Assembly: GCF_016811915.1 (NCBI RefSeq)
Contig: NZ_CP069127.1
Span: 3,075,001-3,139,000 of the forward strand
Length of the DNA stretch: 64,000 nt
Origin: Brevibacillus choshinensis
Lineage (GTDB): Bacteria; Bacillota; Bacilli; Brevibacillales; Brevibacillaceae
Direction of reading: 5' to 3'
Both the position numbers and the translations under genes were made by a program. Positions 34,884-43,821 of the stretch are shown piece by piece. Numbering within the stretch: position 1 is the stretch's first letter; the number at the start of each line of letters is the position of its first letter. The notes beneath the pieces are model-generated. The model ran no database searches. It was given only the letters and a program-made list of their open reading frames with translations, and was not told the origin of the DNA.

Positions 34884-36780
34884 TTACTCTTTGTCCTGAA
34901 ATAGACCTTCTGGAATTTTTGCATCCCAATTTTGTGGGAGATCCAGACGCAGCGCATGGGCCACTACGGCAGCGGTGTCCATGTTTTCCACCCCTGAAAG
35001 CTCTGTTCCGGGCGCGATTGTAGCGCCTTTGGCAGCCCAGAAAATCCGTTGTTCTCCCAGAGAGGAACCTCCATGCCCGGTTCCTTTGCCGCCGTGATCA
35101 GCTGTGAGGATGATCAAGGTATCTTCCATCAGGCCCTCATCCTCCAAAGCTTTGAGGATGTCACCCACATACTCATCTTCTTTTTGGAGCTGCTTGTAAA
35201 ATTCCGGGGTGAAGTAGCCATGATTGTGGCCGGCGCCGTCTACTTCATCCAAGTGAACGAAGATGCTGCGGGCATTTTTTCCCTCATTTTTCATGTACTC
35301 CACTACCTTTTTCGAAGTCTCTCGATCGGATCCGCTGTTTTGCTTGAATGCTCCTGCAGAATCTTCGATGATTCCGATGTTGATGGAGCTCCATGTGGCA
35401 AAGGACGCTTGTTCAAGCTTTGGACGTTCTTGCTTTAGCAGCTTCATGTACGACGGATAATCGCTGTTCTCAGGATATGGAGTAGCAGCTGCGATATCGT
35501 TGATCAATTGATGCTTGTCCGGAGTGACACCGTGCAGAATGGCTCCCCAGTTTTGCGCGCTGATCGTCGGCAGCATGGCCCTGGCATCAAAGGTTCCTGC
35601 GCCTTCTTTGATGAGATTTAAAATATTCGTTGCGTTTGCCTCTGGATCCTTGACAGCAGCCCCTGCTCCATCAATTCCGATGACCACCACCCGTTTGTAA
35701 AGGAAATCGTTCCGGTAGGGCGCGAGTTTTTCGTTCATCATTTTCAGATCGGCTTTGTCTACTTTCTTATCCGAATTGATATCCGCTTGCTGGGCTTTTT
35801 CCCAATTTCGGTCACCGGCGAGGCTGCCCTGGTAATTCTCAATGATTTTCAGGTCATCCGCGCTCAACAGGCCGTCTCCAGAGACGTCTATGGAGTTCGT
35901 GACGGTCACTTCGGTTTTTGCCGTTTTGCTGCCATCGACCGTCCTGACTGTGATTTTCGCTTTTCCCGGTTTGCCTGCGATGACAGTCGGTCGTCCATTG
36001 ACCATTTCAATCTTCGCGATTTCCTTGTTGCTGGTGCTCCACTTCACCTCTTGCACGGACGCTTCCTTCGGGGAAATCATTGCCGTGAGTGGCATCGTTG
36101 CACTCGCTTTGAGACTCAGCTTGGTCTGATCCAACGAGACGCTCTTCACCGGTATTTTGGGAGCACTCGCGTAGACGCTCGCCACTTCTTTCTCGGTCAC
36201 CGTGTGACTCAAAATTTGCAGCTGGTCCAATTGCACATCGTAGCGATTTCCAAAATGGTTGCCAGCTCCATCGAGTCCTATTTTGGTCGTAAAGCTCGTA
36301 TCGATCGTTCCTTTGGATGTGCTGATATCGATCGTTTTTGCTACCTTACCGTCCATGTAGATGGTTGCAAGTCCATCACGATCATGAGAAACGACGACGT
36401 AGTGCCATACGTCATTAGCTACGTTTGGAATCGCAGCATCCAGACGAGAACTGTCGGATGTGCGCCAATTCCATTTCAATGTAGACCCTTGCAGCCCGAT
36501 GAACCACCCCACATTTCCGCCGCTTGACCAATTTTTATTGGAGATGATACCCGGATCCGCATCCACACCCGGAGACTTTACCCAGAAGGAAACCGTAAAG
36601 TCTTGTGCGTCACCAAACTTCAGCTCTTCATTCTCACCGAGATCAATCCAGGAAGCATTTTCTTTCGATGTGGATTGAAAGTGAATCGCTTTACCCAGTC
36701 CTGATCGTCCTTTAACAAAAGCTGGGGCTCCTCCGAATCCTGTAATGGCAAGGAATCGAGCGAGTGTAACGGCGCTGTAA
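34884..36780 (-). pseudogene. LamG/Big2/dockerin/alkaline-phosphatase-superfamily gene lacking its 5' end
   Basis: The open frame runs from about 36830 to 34884. It codes in order for a LamG domain, a Big2 Ig-like domain (SVSLDQTKLSLKASA), a pair of dockerin/EF-hand calcium loops (DVSGDGLLSADD, DINSDKKVDKAD) and a nucleotide-pyrophosphatase/alkaline-phosphatase-superfamily domain (VVIGIDGAG, nucleophile region PTISAQNWG, HLDEVDGAGHNHG, LTADHGGKG). The C-terminal part looks intact. The N-terminus does not: the frame already reads LamG sequence (GFGGAPAFVKGR) 70 bases after the terminator of the upstream permease gene, with no ATG/GTG/TTG plus ribosome site, no signal peptide and an incomplete LamG. 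The first GTG (36566) lies inside LamG. A deletion seems to have removed promoter, signal peptide and first strands. Confidence 0.8.
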
Positions 36781-36781
36781 C

Positions 36782-36812
36782 GAAAAAAAGAGACATCGAT
36801 GTTCGATGTCCC
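36782..36812 (-). terminator. Terminator after the amino-acid permease gene
   Basis: A perfect eight-pair stem GACATCGA/TCGATGTC with a three-base loop is followed on the minus strand by TCTTTTTTT. Confidence 0.92.
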
Positions 36813-36841
36813 TTTTGGTTGAATGGCTCATGCTTAAAGTA

Positions 36842-38233
36842 CTATTTTGTTCCTTTATGATCATCGGAGTGATTCTCCAATGGCACCGCCTTGCTAATTC
36901 CAAAAGCGTAAAAACTGATAGCTACGATAGCGAGAAACACAATCCCTGCGATCAAGGAAACGCGAGTCTCATCATTCACCCACATGCCGACCAGCACCAT
37001 CAGCAAAAAGGCGATCGTAACGTAGTTGGTCACGGGTGCGAAAGGCATCTTGAACGGATGATTGCTCATCTGCGCAGCGTTTACTTTTCTGAATCGAATC
37101 TGACTGATGAGAATCACAAACCACGGGACCATACCAGGAAGCACACTTGCACTGTAGACGTACACAAACAGATTCTCAGGTGCGATATAGCTCAAAATTA
37201 CCCCGACGCCTAGCCCGATAAGCACGCCGATCGTTCCCAGCAGCGGCACACCGTTTTGGGACAGCTTCGTAAATACTTTCGGTGCCTGTCCATTGACACC
37301 CAAAGTATACAGCATGCGTCCTGCACTGTAGATCCCGCTATTACATCCAGACATGGCAGCGGTGATGACGACAAAGTTGATGAATCCTGCTGCTGCGGTA
37401 ATCCCAATCTTCGCGAAAGTGGCGACGAACGGGCTGCCGATTGCATGCAGCTGATCCCACGGGTAAACGGTTACAATGACAAAAATGGCACCAATATAGA
37501 AAATCAAAATGCGCCAAATGATACTCTGAATCGCGCTAGTCAACGTTTTGCGAGGATCTTTGGCCTCACCCGCCGTAATCCCGATCAATTCGACGCCTTG
37601 GTAAGCCCCGATCACTAACGACAATGCAAAAAAGAAGCCAGTCCAGCCGCCCGTGAAGAAGCCTCCGTTTTTCCACAGATTGGATAATCCGATTGCGTTG
37701 CCTCCATTGCCGATTCCAAAGAAAATCAGGCCAAACCCGGCAATGATCATCAAAACGATAGTGACGATTTTGATCAACGCAAACCAGAATTCAAATTCAC
37801 CGAATGACTTCACAGAGATCAAGTTGGCCGCACCGAGAATCACCATGGCTATGATACCAGGGATCCATGCAGGTAAATCAGGGAACCAGTATTTCATGTA
37901 GGTACCGACGGCGATGATTTCTGACATCCCGACGACTACCCACTGGAACCAGTTGCTCCAAGCTGTCATGTACCCTGCCAGCGGGTGGATGTACTTATGG
38001 CCAAAGGTCGCAAATGAACCTGTACTTGGTTCCAGGTACAACATTTCCCCCATGGCACGCATGATTAAAAAAATAAAGATTCCTACAATTGCGTAAGCGA
38101 GCATGACGGAAGGACCTGTCCAGCCGATTGTGCTTGCTGAACCCATGAAAAGTCCAACACCAATGGTGCCTCCCAAAGCGATCATCTGGATGTGACGTGA
38201 TTCCAGACCCCTTTTCAATTCCTTGTTTTCCAC
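36842..38233 (-). CDS. Amino-acid permease, APC family
   Basis: A 463-residue permease with twelve membrane segments. It has the AAT-family start [25 protein letters not shown] (in parts), the [11 protein letters not shown] and [22 protein letters not shown] segments and the conserved GYxTAWSNWF region. It would be a proton-coupled importer of amino acids, but specificity is not readable. GTG start with a purine-rich AGAGAGGAAG site; the leader is about 200 bases long. It has its own promoter and terminator. Confidence 0.93.
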   Translation of the reverse strand: MENKELKRGLESRHIQMIALGGTIGVGLFMGSASTIGWTGPSVMLAYAIVGIFIFLIMRAMGEMLYLEPSTGSFATFGHKYIHPLAGYMTAWSNWFQWVVVGMSEIIAVGTYMKYWFPDLPAWIPGIIAMVILGAANLISVKSFGEFEFWFALIKIVTIVLMIIAGFGLIFFGIGNGGNAIGLSNLWKNGGFFTGGWTGFFFALSLVIGAYQGVELIGITAGEAKDPRKTLTSAIQSIIWRILIFYIGAIFVIVTVYPWDQLHAIGSPFVATFAKIGITAAAGFINFVVITAAMSGCNSGIYSAGRMLYTLGVNGQAPKVFTKLSQNGVPLLGTIGVLIGLGVGVILSYIAPENLFVYVYSASVLPGMVPWFVILISQIRFRKVNAAQMSNHPFKMPFAPVTNYVTIAFLLMVLVGMWVNDETRVSLIAGIVFLAIVAISFYAFGISKAVPLENHSDDHKGTK

Positions 38234-38589
38234 TCCAGCTTCTCTTCCTCTCTGCTACTCCTAGCTTTTTTCAGTATGACATTTCTCCATTCCATCTCCA
38301 TGTTCAAATCTGTGTTTTTGTTGATTCACAAATAATCTACGAAATCATGTACACTTCTTCGTAAAGCATTCCAAATCGCCAATTCGATTATTCATCCTGC
38401 TATGGTAACGCTTTACTTCAGAATTACTTGTTTATTTTAATATGTTTCTTTGTTATTGACAATTGTATTTACTAAAAAAACAGTCAGTTTATTAATATGT
38501 TTTGTATGAATAATAAATAAAAATTACATGTTCGATAAACTTTTTTTCGTTACCTTGTGTCTGAAACGATTGAATCTTGCACTCAAAAA
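38234..38589 (-). other. AT-rich leader and promoter region of the permease
   Basis: About 350 bases with no coding frame. It holds the promoter described separately, and in the leader a 7-bp dyad GTAAAGC/GCTTTAC (about 38360-38413). I saw no riboswitch consensus. Confidence 0.5.
38434..38462 (-). promoter_or_regulatory. Sigma-A-type promoter for the permease
   Basis: TTGTCA (38457-38462) and TAAAAT (38434-38439) on the minus strand are separated by exactly 17 bases, matching the vegetative consensus at five of six positions in each box. The start codon is about 200 bases downstream. Confidence 0.65.
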
Positions 38590-38628
38590 AGAAAACCAAA
38601 TTCTCACTGGACATCTTTGAGAATTTGG
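38590..38628 (-). terminator. Terminator after the GNAT gene
   Basis: A perfect eleven-pair stem (CCAAATTCTCA at 38596-38606 with TGAGAATTTGG at 38618-38628) is followed on the minus strand by TTTTCTTTTTT. Confidence 0.93.
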
Positions 38629-38665
38629 CTCTATTCTTTCCTTGAATCTACTTGTCCGGAAAGCC

Positions 38666-39175
38666 TTATGTTTTTTTCAATTCGAGCTCCATAAACCTCG
38701 CACCCGGGATTGGATTAAACACATAAGGGTCAATCTCATAAAAGCCCAGGGAACGATACAATGCTTGCGCTTTTGCCATCGTGGGCAAAGTATCCAATCT
38801 GATCGATCCATACCCAAGCTCCGCAGCCCTTTGTATGATCGTTATGATTAATTCTTTTCCCAATCGTAATCCTCGGAATGCGTCTCTGACATATAACCGT
38901 TTCATTTCACATATGCCTTCCGAAATCTTTCGCAGGGCAATGCATCCAGCTGTTTGCCCTCCTACAAAAGCGAGCAGCAAAACCCCATCCGGTGCTCCAT
39001 ACTTTCCTGGCAATGATCGAAGTTCCTCTTCGAAATCTTGAAAAGACAGATCAATCTCGAGCGATTGGGCGTACTCTAAAAAGAGTTGTTTCACTTCTTC
39101 TATTCGTTCCGTGTCTTGCTCTGTCACTCTTATCAGTTCGAGAATAGGTCCCTTTTCATCTAGGATGGTCTTCAT
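38666..39175 (-). CDS. GNAT-family N-acetyltransferase
   Basis: A 169-residue acetyl-CoA-dependent transferase. Motif A reads RDAFRGLRLGKELI (the R/Q-x-x-G-x-G/A pyrophosphate loop, about residues 104-117), preceded by the strand GICEMKRLYV and followed by the DTLPTMAKAQALYRSLGFYE motif B region. ATG at 39175 has GAGGAGGG upstream; the in-frame ATG at 39217 lacks one. The acceptor substrate is unknown. Single-gene unit with its own terminator. Confidence 0.92.
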   Translation of the reverse strand: MKTILDEKGPILELIRVTEQDTERIEEVKQLFLEYAQSLEIDLSFQDFEEELRSLPGKYGAPDGVLLLAFVGGQTAGCIALRKISEGICEMKRLYVRDAFRGLRLGKELIITIIQRAAELGYGSIRLDTLPTMAKAQALYRSLGFYEIDPYVFNPIPGARFMELELKKT

Positions 39176-39275
39176 TACATTTCCCTCCTCTACTGCTTTC
39201 CTATGCGTTATAAACAATGTAGCTTACTTGGTCAGCATCTAGCCAGAAGGAATATTGCCATTGATCTTCCACAAC

Positions 39276-39309
39276 GAAAAAAACCCTCTGCCTAAAAAGA
39301 GGCATCGGG
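39276..39309 (-). terminator. Terminator after the M42 peptidase gene
   Basis: The stem CCCGATGCCT/AGGCAGAGGG with a central mismatch is followed by a T run on the minus strand. Confidence 0.75.
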
Positions 39310-39320
39310 CTTCGCTACGA

Positions 39321-40403
39321 TCATTTTCTCCTATTCATCCCTTTGATCTGTTGAACGGTATTCTCATCCAATTTCTTGATCAGCTCAACAAGGAGCTTTA
39401 CGGTCATGTCCAGATCGTCTCGGCTGACCATGGAGACATGGCTGTGGATATACCGAGCTGCTACACTCACGACCATGGAAGGAACGCCGTTGTGAGCGAG
39501 ATGGAATTTACCTGCGTCTGTTCCACCGCCTGGCATGATATCCGTCTGATAAGGGATGCCATGTTCCTTTGCCGTATCGATGACAAAATCTCGGAGATTC
39601 AAATGAGGGATCATGCTGGCATCATAAAAACCGAGAAGGGGCCCGCCGCCCAGTTTGGTGTAGCCATCCCGCTCAGTCATCCCAGGGGTGTCAGCGGCTA
39701 CTCCCACATCAAGAGCGAAGGCGATATCCGGGTTAATCTTATGGGATAGGGTAACCGCACCTCGCAGCCCTACTTCCTCCTGTACGGTTGCACCGCAGAA
39801 CACGGTATTGGCATGCGTTTCTTTCTGGATTTGCTCCAAAACCTTCAAGACTACGTAGCAGCCTGCGCGGTTATCCCACGCCTTGGCCATGAGCATTTTC
39901 GGATTGGGCAGTACTTCGAAGGGGCAAATCGGGACAATCGGGTCACCCACTTCGATCCCGAAGCTTTCCACTTCTTCCTTGCTGGATGCTCCAATGTCGA
40001 CAAACATGTTTTTGATTTCAAGCACATTTTTTCTTTCTTCAATGGAAAGGACATGAGGCGCCTTCGAGCCGATCACTCCCGTGTGATCGCCTTTTCGGGA
40101 AAGCACTTTTACTCGTTGAGCCAGCATGACGTGTCCCCACCATCCGCCGAGAGGCTGCATGCGGAGAAAGCCGTCTTTGGTGATGTGCGTGACCATAAAA
40201 GACACTTCGTCCAAGTGTGCAGCCAGGAGGATTCTCGGCCCTGACTCTCCGTGCTGGCCTGCGATTCCGCCGAGATTGTCTTCTACCGTCGTGTTCGTCA
40301 ATTGGGTAAGTCTGTTCTTCATGAGCTGATGCACACGCATCTCAAATCCGGGCGGCCCTGCTGTTTCGGTTAATTCCTTCATTAATTGCAGATCGTTATC
40401 CAT
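39321..40403 (-). CDS. M42-family metallo-aminopeptidase
   Basis: A 360-residue dinuclear metal peptidase of the glutamyl/deblocking aminopeptidase (FrvX/YsdC/YtoP) group. Metal ligands and catalytic acids are visible in AAHLDEV, AWDNRAG, VQEEVGLRGA, ALDVGVA and RYIHSHVSM, with the PGGGTDAG loop. Family enzymes form large tetrahedral dodecamers in the cytoplasm that trim peptides from the N-terminus. GGAGGG precedes the ATG. It is not obviously linked to the adjacent thiamine operon. Confidence 0.94.
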   Translation of the reverse strand: MDNDLQLMKELTETAGPPGFEMRVHQLMKNRLTQLTNTTVEDNLGGIAGQHGESGPRILLAAHLDEVSFMVTHITKDGFLRMQPLGGWWGHVMLAQRVKVLSRKGDHTGVIGSKAPHVLSIEERKNVLEIKNMFVDIGASSKEEVESFGIEVGDPIVPICPFEVLPNPKMLMAKAWDNRAGCYVVLKVLEQIQKETHANTVFCGATVQEEVGLRGAVTLSHKINPDIAFALDVGVAADTPGMTERDGYTKLGGGPLLGFYDASMIPHLNLRDFVIDTAKEHGIPYQTDIMPGGGTDAGKFHLAHNGVPSMVVSVAARYIHSHVSMVSRDDLDMTVKLLVELIKKLDENTVQQIKGMNRRK

Positions 40404-40492
40404 GATCGCATCCCTCCAGTGGGTATGATGACCATGTAGGAACTTGGATATGTGTGGCGGTGATCTAGGAGTCTTTTTTTCTTTCGGTTTCC

Positions 40493-40549
40493 ATAAAAAA
40501 ACGACAGCCAGGACGAACGTTCGTCCTACACTGCCGTTATTCTTTTTCT
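40493..40549 (-). terminator. Terminator of the thiamine operon
   Basis: A long stem centred on the palindrome GGACGAACGTTCGTCC, extended by ACG and CAG arms with internal loops, is followed by TTTTTTT on the minus strand. Confidence 0.85.
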
Positions 40550-40560
40550 CCCATGCACAA

Positions 40561-41586
40561 TTACTTGGCCAGATCGCGCATAACTTCGTCTACTTTGACA
40601 TCCCGCGTAATCAGCTGCTCTTTTTTCATCCAATCGATGAGAGTCTGCCAGGATTCTTTGGCTTGACTCCCAAACGGTTTGTCCCCTGCATCCATCAGAG
40701 GGAGCAAAATGTCGAGACTCTTTGTTTCGATGTCTTTTTCGAGCGGGAATTCATTTGCCTGCTTGCCGAGGAGCAAATCGAGCGCTTTTTCCTTGTTATC
40801 TTTGACGTATTGCTGGCCTTTCGCAGCAGCGCGCATGAATGCTTCAATCGCCTTCTGCTTTTTGCCCAATGTATCATCGCTGGTGGTCATGACCAACTCG
40901 TAGTAATCCGGTACGCCAAAATCAGACGGCGCAAAGACATTGACCGGAATGCCATTTTTCTCGAGGATCAGCTGCTCGTGGTTTTTGTACCCGCCAACGA
41001 CAGCATCGACCTTTTTGCCAGTCAGAGCAGGCACGATATCAAAACCGATGTCGGTAAAGGAAATTCCGGAATCATCGCCACTTGAATGCTTGACGACGTT
41101 ACGCACGATAGACTCATCCAAAGGCACAGAAGGATAGCCTACATTTTTCCCTGCCAGCTTTTGCGGAGTGTCGATTCCGCTATCCTGTCTCGTCATGATG
41201 ACGTTAAGCGGATGGCGTACCAAAGCCCCTACCGATACCACAGGAATGCCTTCGGAACGGGCTTGTACGACCTGTGTTTGATAGCTGATCGCCAGGTCTA
41301 CTTTCCCTGCAGCCGCCATTTTCAATGGATCGTTGCTGTCTGATGGCATTTGAAAATTCACTTTCAGATTTTCTGCCTGGAAGTAGCCTTGCTCTTCAGC
41401 CGCGTACAAGAAGGAGTGAACCGCGTTTGGGTACCAATCCAGCGCGACGGTCAGCTCAGTCGGTGCGTTCGTTTGATTTGTACCAGGAGCTGTTTGCTGC
41501 GCTCCCGATTGGTTTCCGCAGGCTGCAAGTCCCGCTGACAGGAGTAGAGCCGTGACGGCTTTGCTCCATTTTTGAATCGATTTCAT
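40561..41586 (-). CDS. thiY: Pyrimidine (thiamine precursor) ABC transporter, substrate-binding lipoprotein
   Basis: A 341-residue lipoprotein (lipobox LSAGLAACG, Cys about residue 23) of the NMT1/THI5-like ThiY family: ELTVALDWYPNAVHSFLYAA near residue 45, NVGYPSVPLDESIV, and VVGGYKNHEQLILE. ThiY binds formylaminopyrimidine at the outer membrane face for import by ThiX and ThiZ. I chose the ATG at 41586, which follows AGGGGG and opens a canonical signal. It is the last gene of the TPP-controlled operon, 19 bases after thiX. Confidence 0.93.
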   Translation of the reverse strand: MKSIQKWSKAVTALLLSAGLAACGNQSGAQQTAPGTNQTNAPTELTVALDWYPNAVHSFLYAAEEQGYFQAENLKVNFQMPSDSNDPLKMAAAGKVDLAISYQTQVVQARSEGIPVVSVGALVRHPLNVIMTRQDSGIDTPQKLAGKNVGYPSVPLDESIVRNVVKHSSGDDSGISFTDIGFDIVPALTGKKVDAVVGGYKNHEQLILEKNGIPVNVFAPSDFGVPDYYELVMTTSDDTLGKKQKAIEAFMRAAAKGQQYVKDNKEKALDLLLGKQANEFPLEKDIETKSLDILLPLMDAGDKPFGSQAKESWQTLIDWMKKEQLITRDVKVDEVMRDLAK

Positions 41587-41605
41587 GGGTAAGTTCCCCC
41601 TATTT

Positions 41606-42376
41606 TCACTTGGATGTTTTTCTTCTTGATCTTTGCTGTGGGGTGAAATGCTGCTCCAACCGACCGACCAACCAGAACAGGAGCATGCCGAGCACAGAGA
41701 GCAAAAGGACGGACGCAAAGAGAGCTGGTGCCTGGAAGTTTCCAGACGCGCGGCGGCCAAAATAACCAAGTCCTTCACTAGCTCCGAGCCACTCCCCGAT
41801 CGTCGCCCCTGCCACACTGTAAGTGGCGGCTACCTTCAGCCCGCTGAAAAAATGCGGCAAACTTGCGGGAAGCTGGAGCTTCGTGAAAATCTGCCAACGG
41901 TTAGCTCCCATGGTTTTCAGCAGCTGCAGCATTTCTTTATCTGTGGAGCGCAGCCCGTCGTAGGTATTGACGACAATCGGAAAAAACGTGAAGAGTATCG
42001 TGATGGCAATTTTCCCGGATAAATCGTACCCGAACCACAGGATAAAGACGGGTGAAAGCGCAATGATCGGGATGGTTTGGGAAATGACGATATACGGATA
42101 TACCAGTCGTTCCACTACCCGGCTCATGCTCATCGCAAAGGCGAGCAAAATCCCGAAAAGGATCGAGACACTCAGTCCAAGCAGCACTTCCTTCAACGTC
42201 ACCCATAAATGAAGTCCCAGCAGGGTGGCACGTAAATCCCACAAGGAGCTCACAACCGCACTTGGCGGCGGCAAAATAAAGGATGGCACGTTCAGCAGCC
42301 GACACCCTGCTTCCCATACGATCAGGAAGAGCACAATGGAGATGGCAAACCAGATCCCTCGACCCCACCTGTCCAT
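41606..42376 (-). CDS. thiX: Pyrimidine (thiamine precursor) ABC transporter, permease
   Basis: A 256-residue inner-membrane permease with about six segments and the EAA loop GLRSTDKEMLQLLKTMGANRWQIF (about residues 125-150, in parts), which contacts the ATPase. It shares one base with thiZ (TAATG), indicating coupled translation. Assigned ThiX from order and neighbours; NitT/TauT-type permeases look alike in sequence. Confidence 0.92.
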   Translation of the reverse strand: MDRWGRGIWFAISIVLFLIVWEAGCRLLNVPSFILPPPSAVVSSLWDLRATLLGLHLWVTLKEVLLGLSVSILFGILLAFAMSMSRVVERLVYPYIVISQTIPIIALSPVFILWFGYDLSGKIAITILFTFFPIVVNTYDGLRSTDKEMLQLLKTMGANRWQIFTKLQLPASLPHFFSGLKVAATYSVAGATIGEWLGASEGLGYFGRRASGNFQAPALFASVLLLSVLGMLLFWLVGRLEQHFTPQQRSRRKTSK

Positions 42377-43158
42377 TACGCTTCCCTCCCACTCGACTGC
42401 TTCGCGACGTTTTTACGCAGCAGCTCCCAGATTTCTTCACGCAAGGAGAGGAATTCGGCACGATTTCGAAAGGCAGTGGTACGCGGGCGCTCGAGATTCA
42501 CCACGAGCTCGACTGGCTTTTCGATCGGCTTACCCGTCAAGACAATCACGCGATCGGCGAGTAAAATGGCTTCATCGATGTCATGGGTAATCATCAGCAT
42601 GGTGCTGCCGGTCTCCTGCCACATCTCCATCAGCCACTCCTGCATCTCCATCCGCGTAATTCCATCAAGCGAGCTGAACGGTTCATCCAAAAGCATCAGG
42701 TCAGTTCCAGAAAGCAGTGCACGCAGGAAAGACACGCGCTGCCGCATACCGCCGGATAGCTCTGAGGGGTATGCATCCGCCCACTCGGACAAGCCATAGC
42801 GGGGCAGCTCAAGGCGAACTTTCGCTTGCGCCTCTTTTTTGGCAACGCCATGAATCTCCAGAGGGAGTGCTGCGTTTTCCACGACCGTACGCCACGGGAG
42901 CAGCGCGTCTCTTTGAGGCATGTACCCCACCATCCCCAACCGCTTCTCCATCGGAGCTCCGTTTAAGGTGATGGTTCCCAGCTGTGGGTGCAAGAGACCT
43001 GCCACCAGCTGAAACAGCGTGCTTTTTCCGATTCCGCTGGGTCCGATCAGGCTGATGAATTCGCCTTTTCCTACATGAATGTCAAAATCGTGGAGAATGG
43101 GCTGATCACCGTAGGAAAAACGAACGCCTGAGAAGGCCAGTCTGTCTAGCACGGCCAC
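42376..43158 (-). CDS. thiZ: Pyrimidine (thiamine precursor) ABC transporter, ATPase
   Basis: A 260-residue ABC ATPase with Walker A GPSGIGKST (about residue 38), signature LSGGMRQR, Walker B LMLLDEP and the switch histidine THD. It powers ThiXY import of the pyrimidine precursor. The start lies inside the end of tenA (13-base overlap). Confidence 0.93.
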   Translation of the reverse strand: MAVLDRLAFSGVRFSYGDQPILHDFDIHVGKGEFISLIGPSGIGKSTLFQLVAGLLHPQLGTITLNGAPMEKRLGMVGYMPQRDALLPWRTVVENAALPLEIHGVAKKEAQAKVRLELPRYGLSEWADAYPSELSGGMRQRVSFLRALLSGTDLMLLDEPFSSLDGITRMEMQEWLMEMWQETGSTMLMITHDIDEAILLADRVIVLTGKPIEKPVELVVNLERPRTTAFRNRAEFLSLREEIWELLRKNVAKQSSGREA

Positions 43159-43817
43159 ATTTCCTTTCGATAAGCCATGTCCCAGAACAAGTACTCCATT
43201 TTGGAGGTGGTCAGGAAATGCTCTTCGAGTCTCGCGAGTTCCTGTTCACTTTTACCCTCTGCCAGCTGGTCCATCAGACCGATCAACCAGGCGGCCAGCT
43301 CCCCGAACTCCTCAGAGCTGTAGGTGCGCACCCATTCTCCGTACCATTCATGGTTCATCGCGCCTTCCACTTTGGCCAGCTTCTTACCGATTTCCCAGTA
43401 TCCCCACATGCAAGGGAGGACAGCACTGACCAATTCGGCCAAGGAGCCTTGGTGAGCAACCTTCAGCATATAGCTGGTATACGCGATCATGACGAATGAG
43501 GGTTCGGTTGCTTCCAGCTCTTCGCGGGAGATGCCAAACCGTTCGGCGTATTGGCGATGCAAAGCCATTTCTCCGTTCAGTGTGGCTTCTTGCAACCCTG
43601 CAAACTTGGCGCTCGTCTCCAGATCATGAGCCTTGGTGCTCGCGATGGCAAAGATCTTGGCGTAATCAATCAGATAGACGTAGTCTTGCTTCATGTAAAA
43701 GGCAAATGACTCTACGGGCAACGTGCCGTCCCCAAGCCCGGTCACAAACGGATGCTGATGCGTCTTCTCCCAAATGGGTGCGACATGCTTCCACAGACGT
43801 TCCGTAAACGTGCTCAT
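43146..43817 (-). CDS. tenA: Aminopyrimidine aminohydrolase TenA (thiaminase II)
   Basis: A 223-residue all-helical TenA protein. The nucleophilic cysteine lies in SAVLPCMWGYWEIG (about residue 138), with the conserved YMKQDYVYLIDYAKIFA and NHEWYGEWVRTY segments. It hydrolyses aminomethyl-pyrimidine, a thiamine breakdown product, to HMP for re-use. It sits directly after ylmB and before the transporter genes, exactly the order expected for a salvage route: import, deformylation, deamination. Confidence 0.96.
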   Translation of the reverse strand: MSTFTERLWKHVAPIWEKTHQHPFVTGLGDGTLPVESFAFYMKQDYVYLIDYAKIFAIASTKAHDLETSAKFAGLQEATLNGEMALHRQYAERFGISREELEATEPSFVMIAYTSYMLKVAHQGSLAELVSAVLPCMWGYWEIGKKLAKVEGAMNHEWYGEWVRTYSSEEFGELAAWLIGLMDQLAEGKSEQELARLEEHFLTTSKMEYLFWDMAYRKEMWPC

Positions 43818-43821
43818 GCTC

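Noticed and set aside
35787..36527. 246-codon plus-strand frame opposite the LamG/phosphatase gene
   Set aside because: Antisense of a multi-domain gene with recognisable motifs; Phe/Arg/His-rich and without a start signal.
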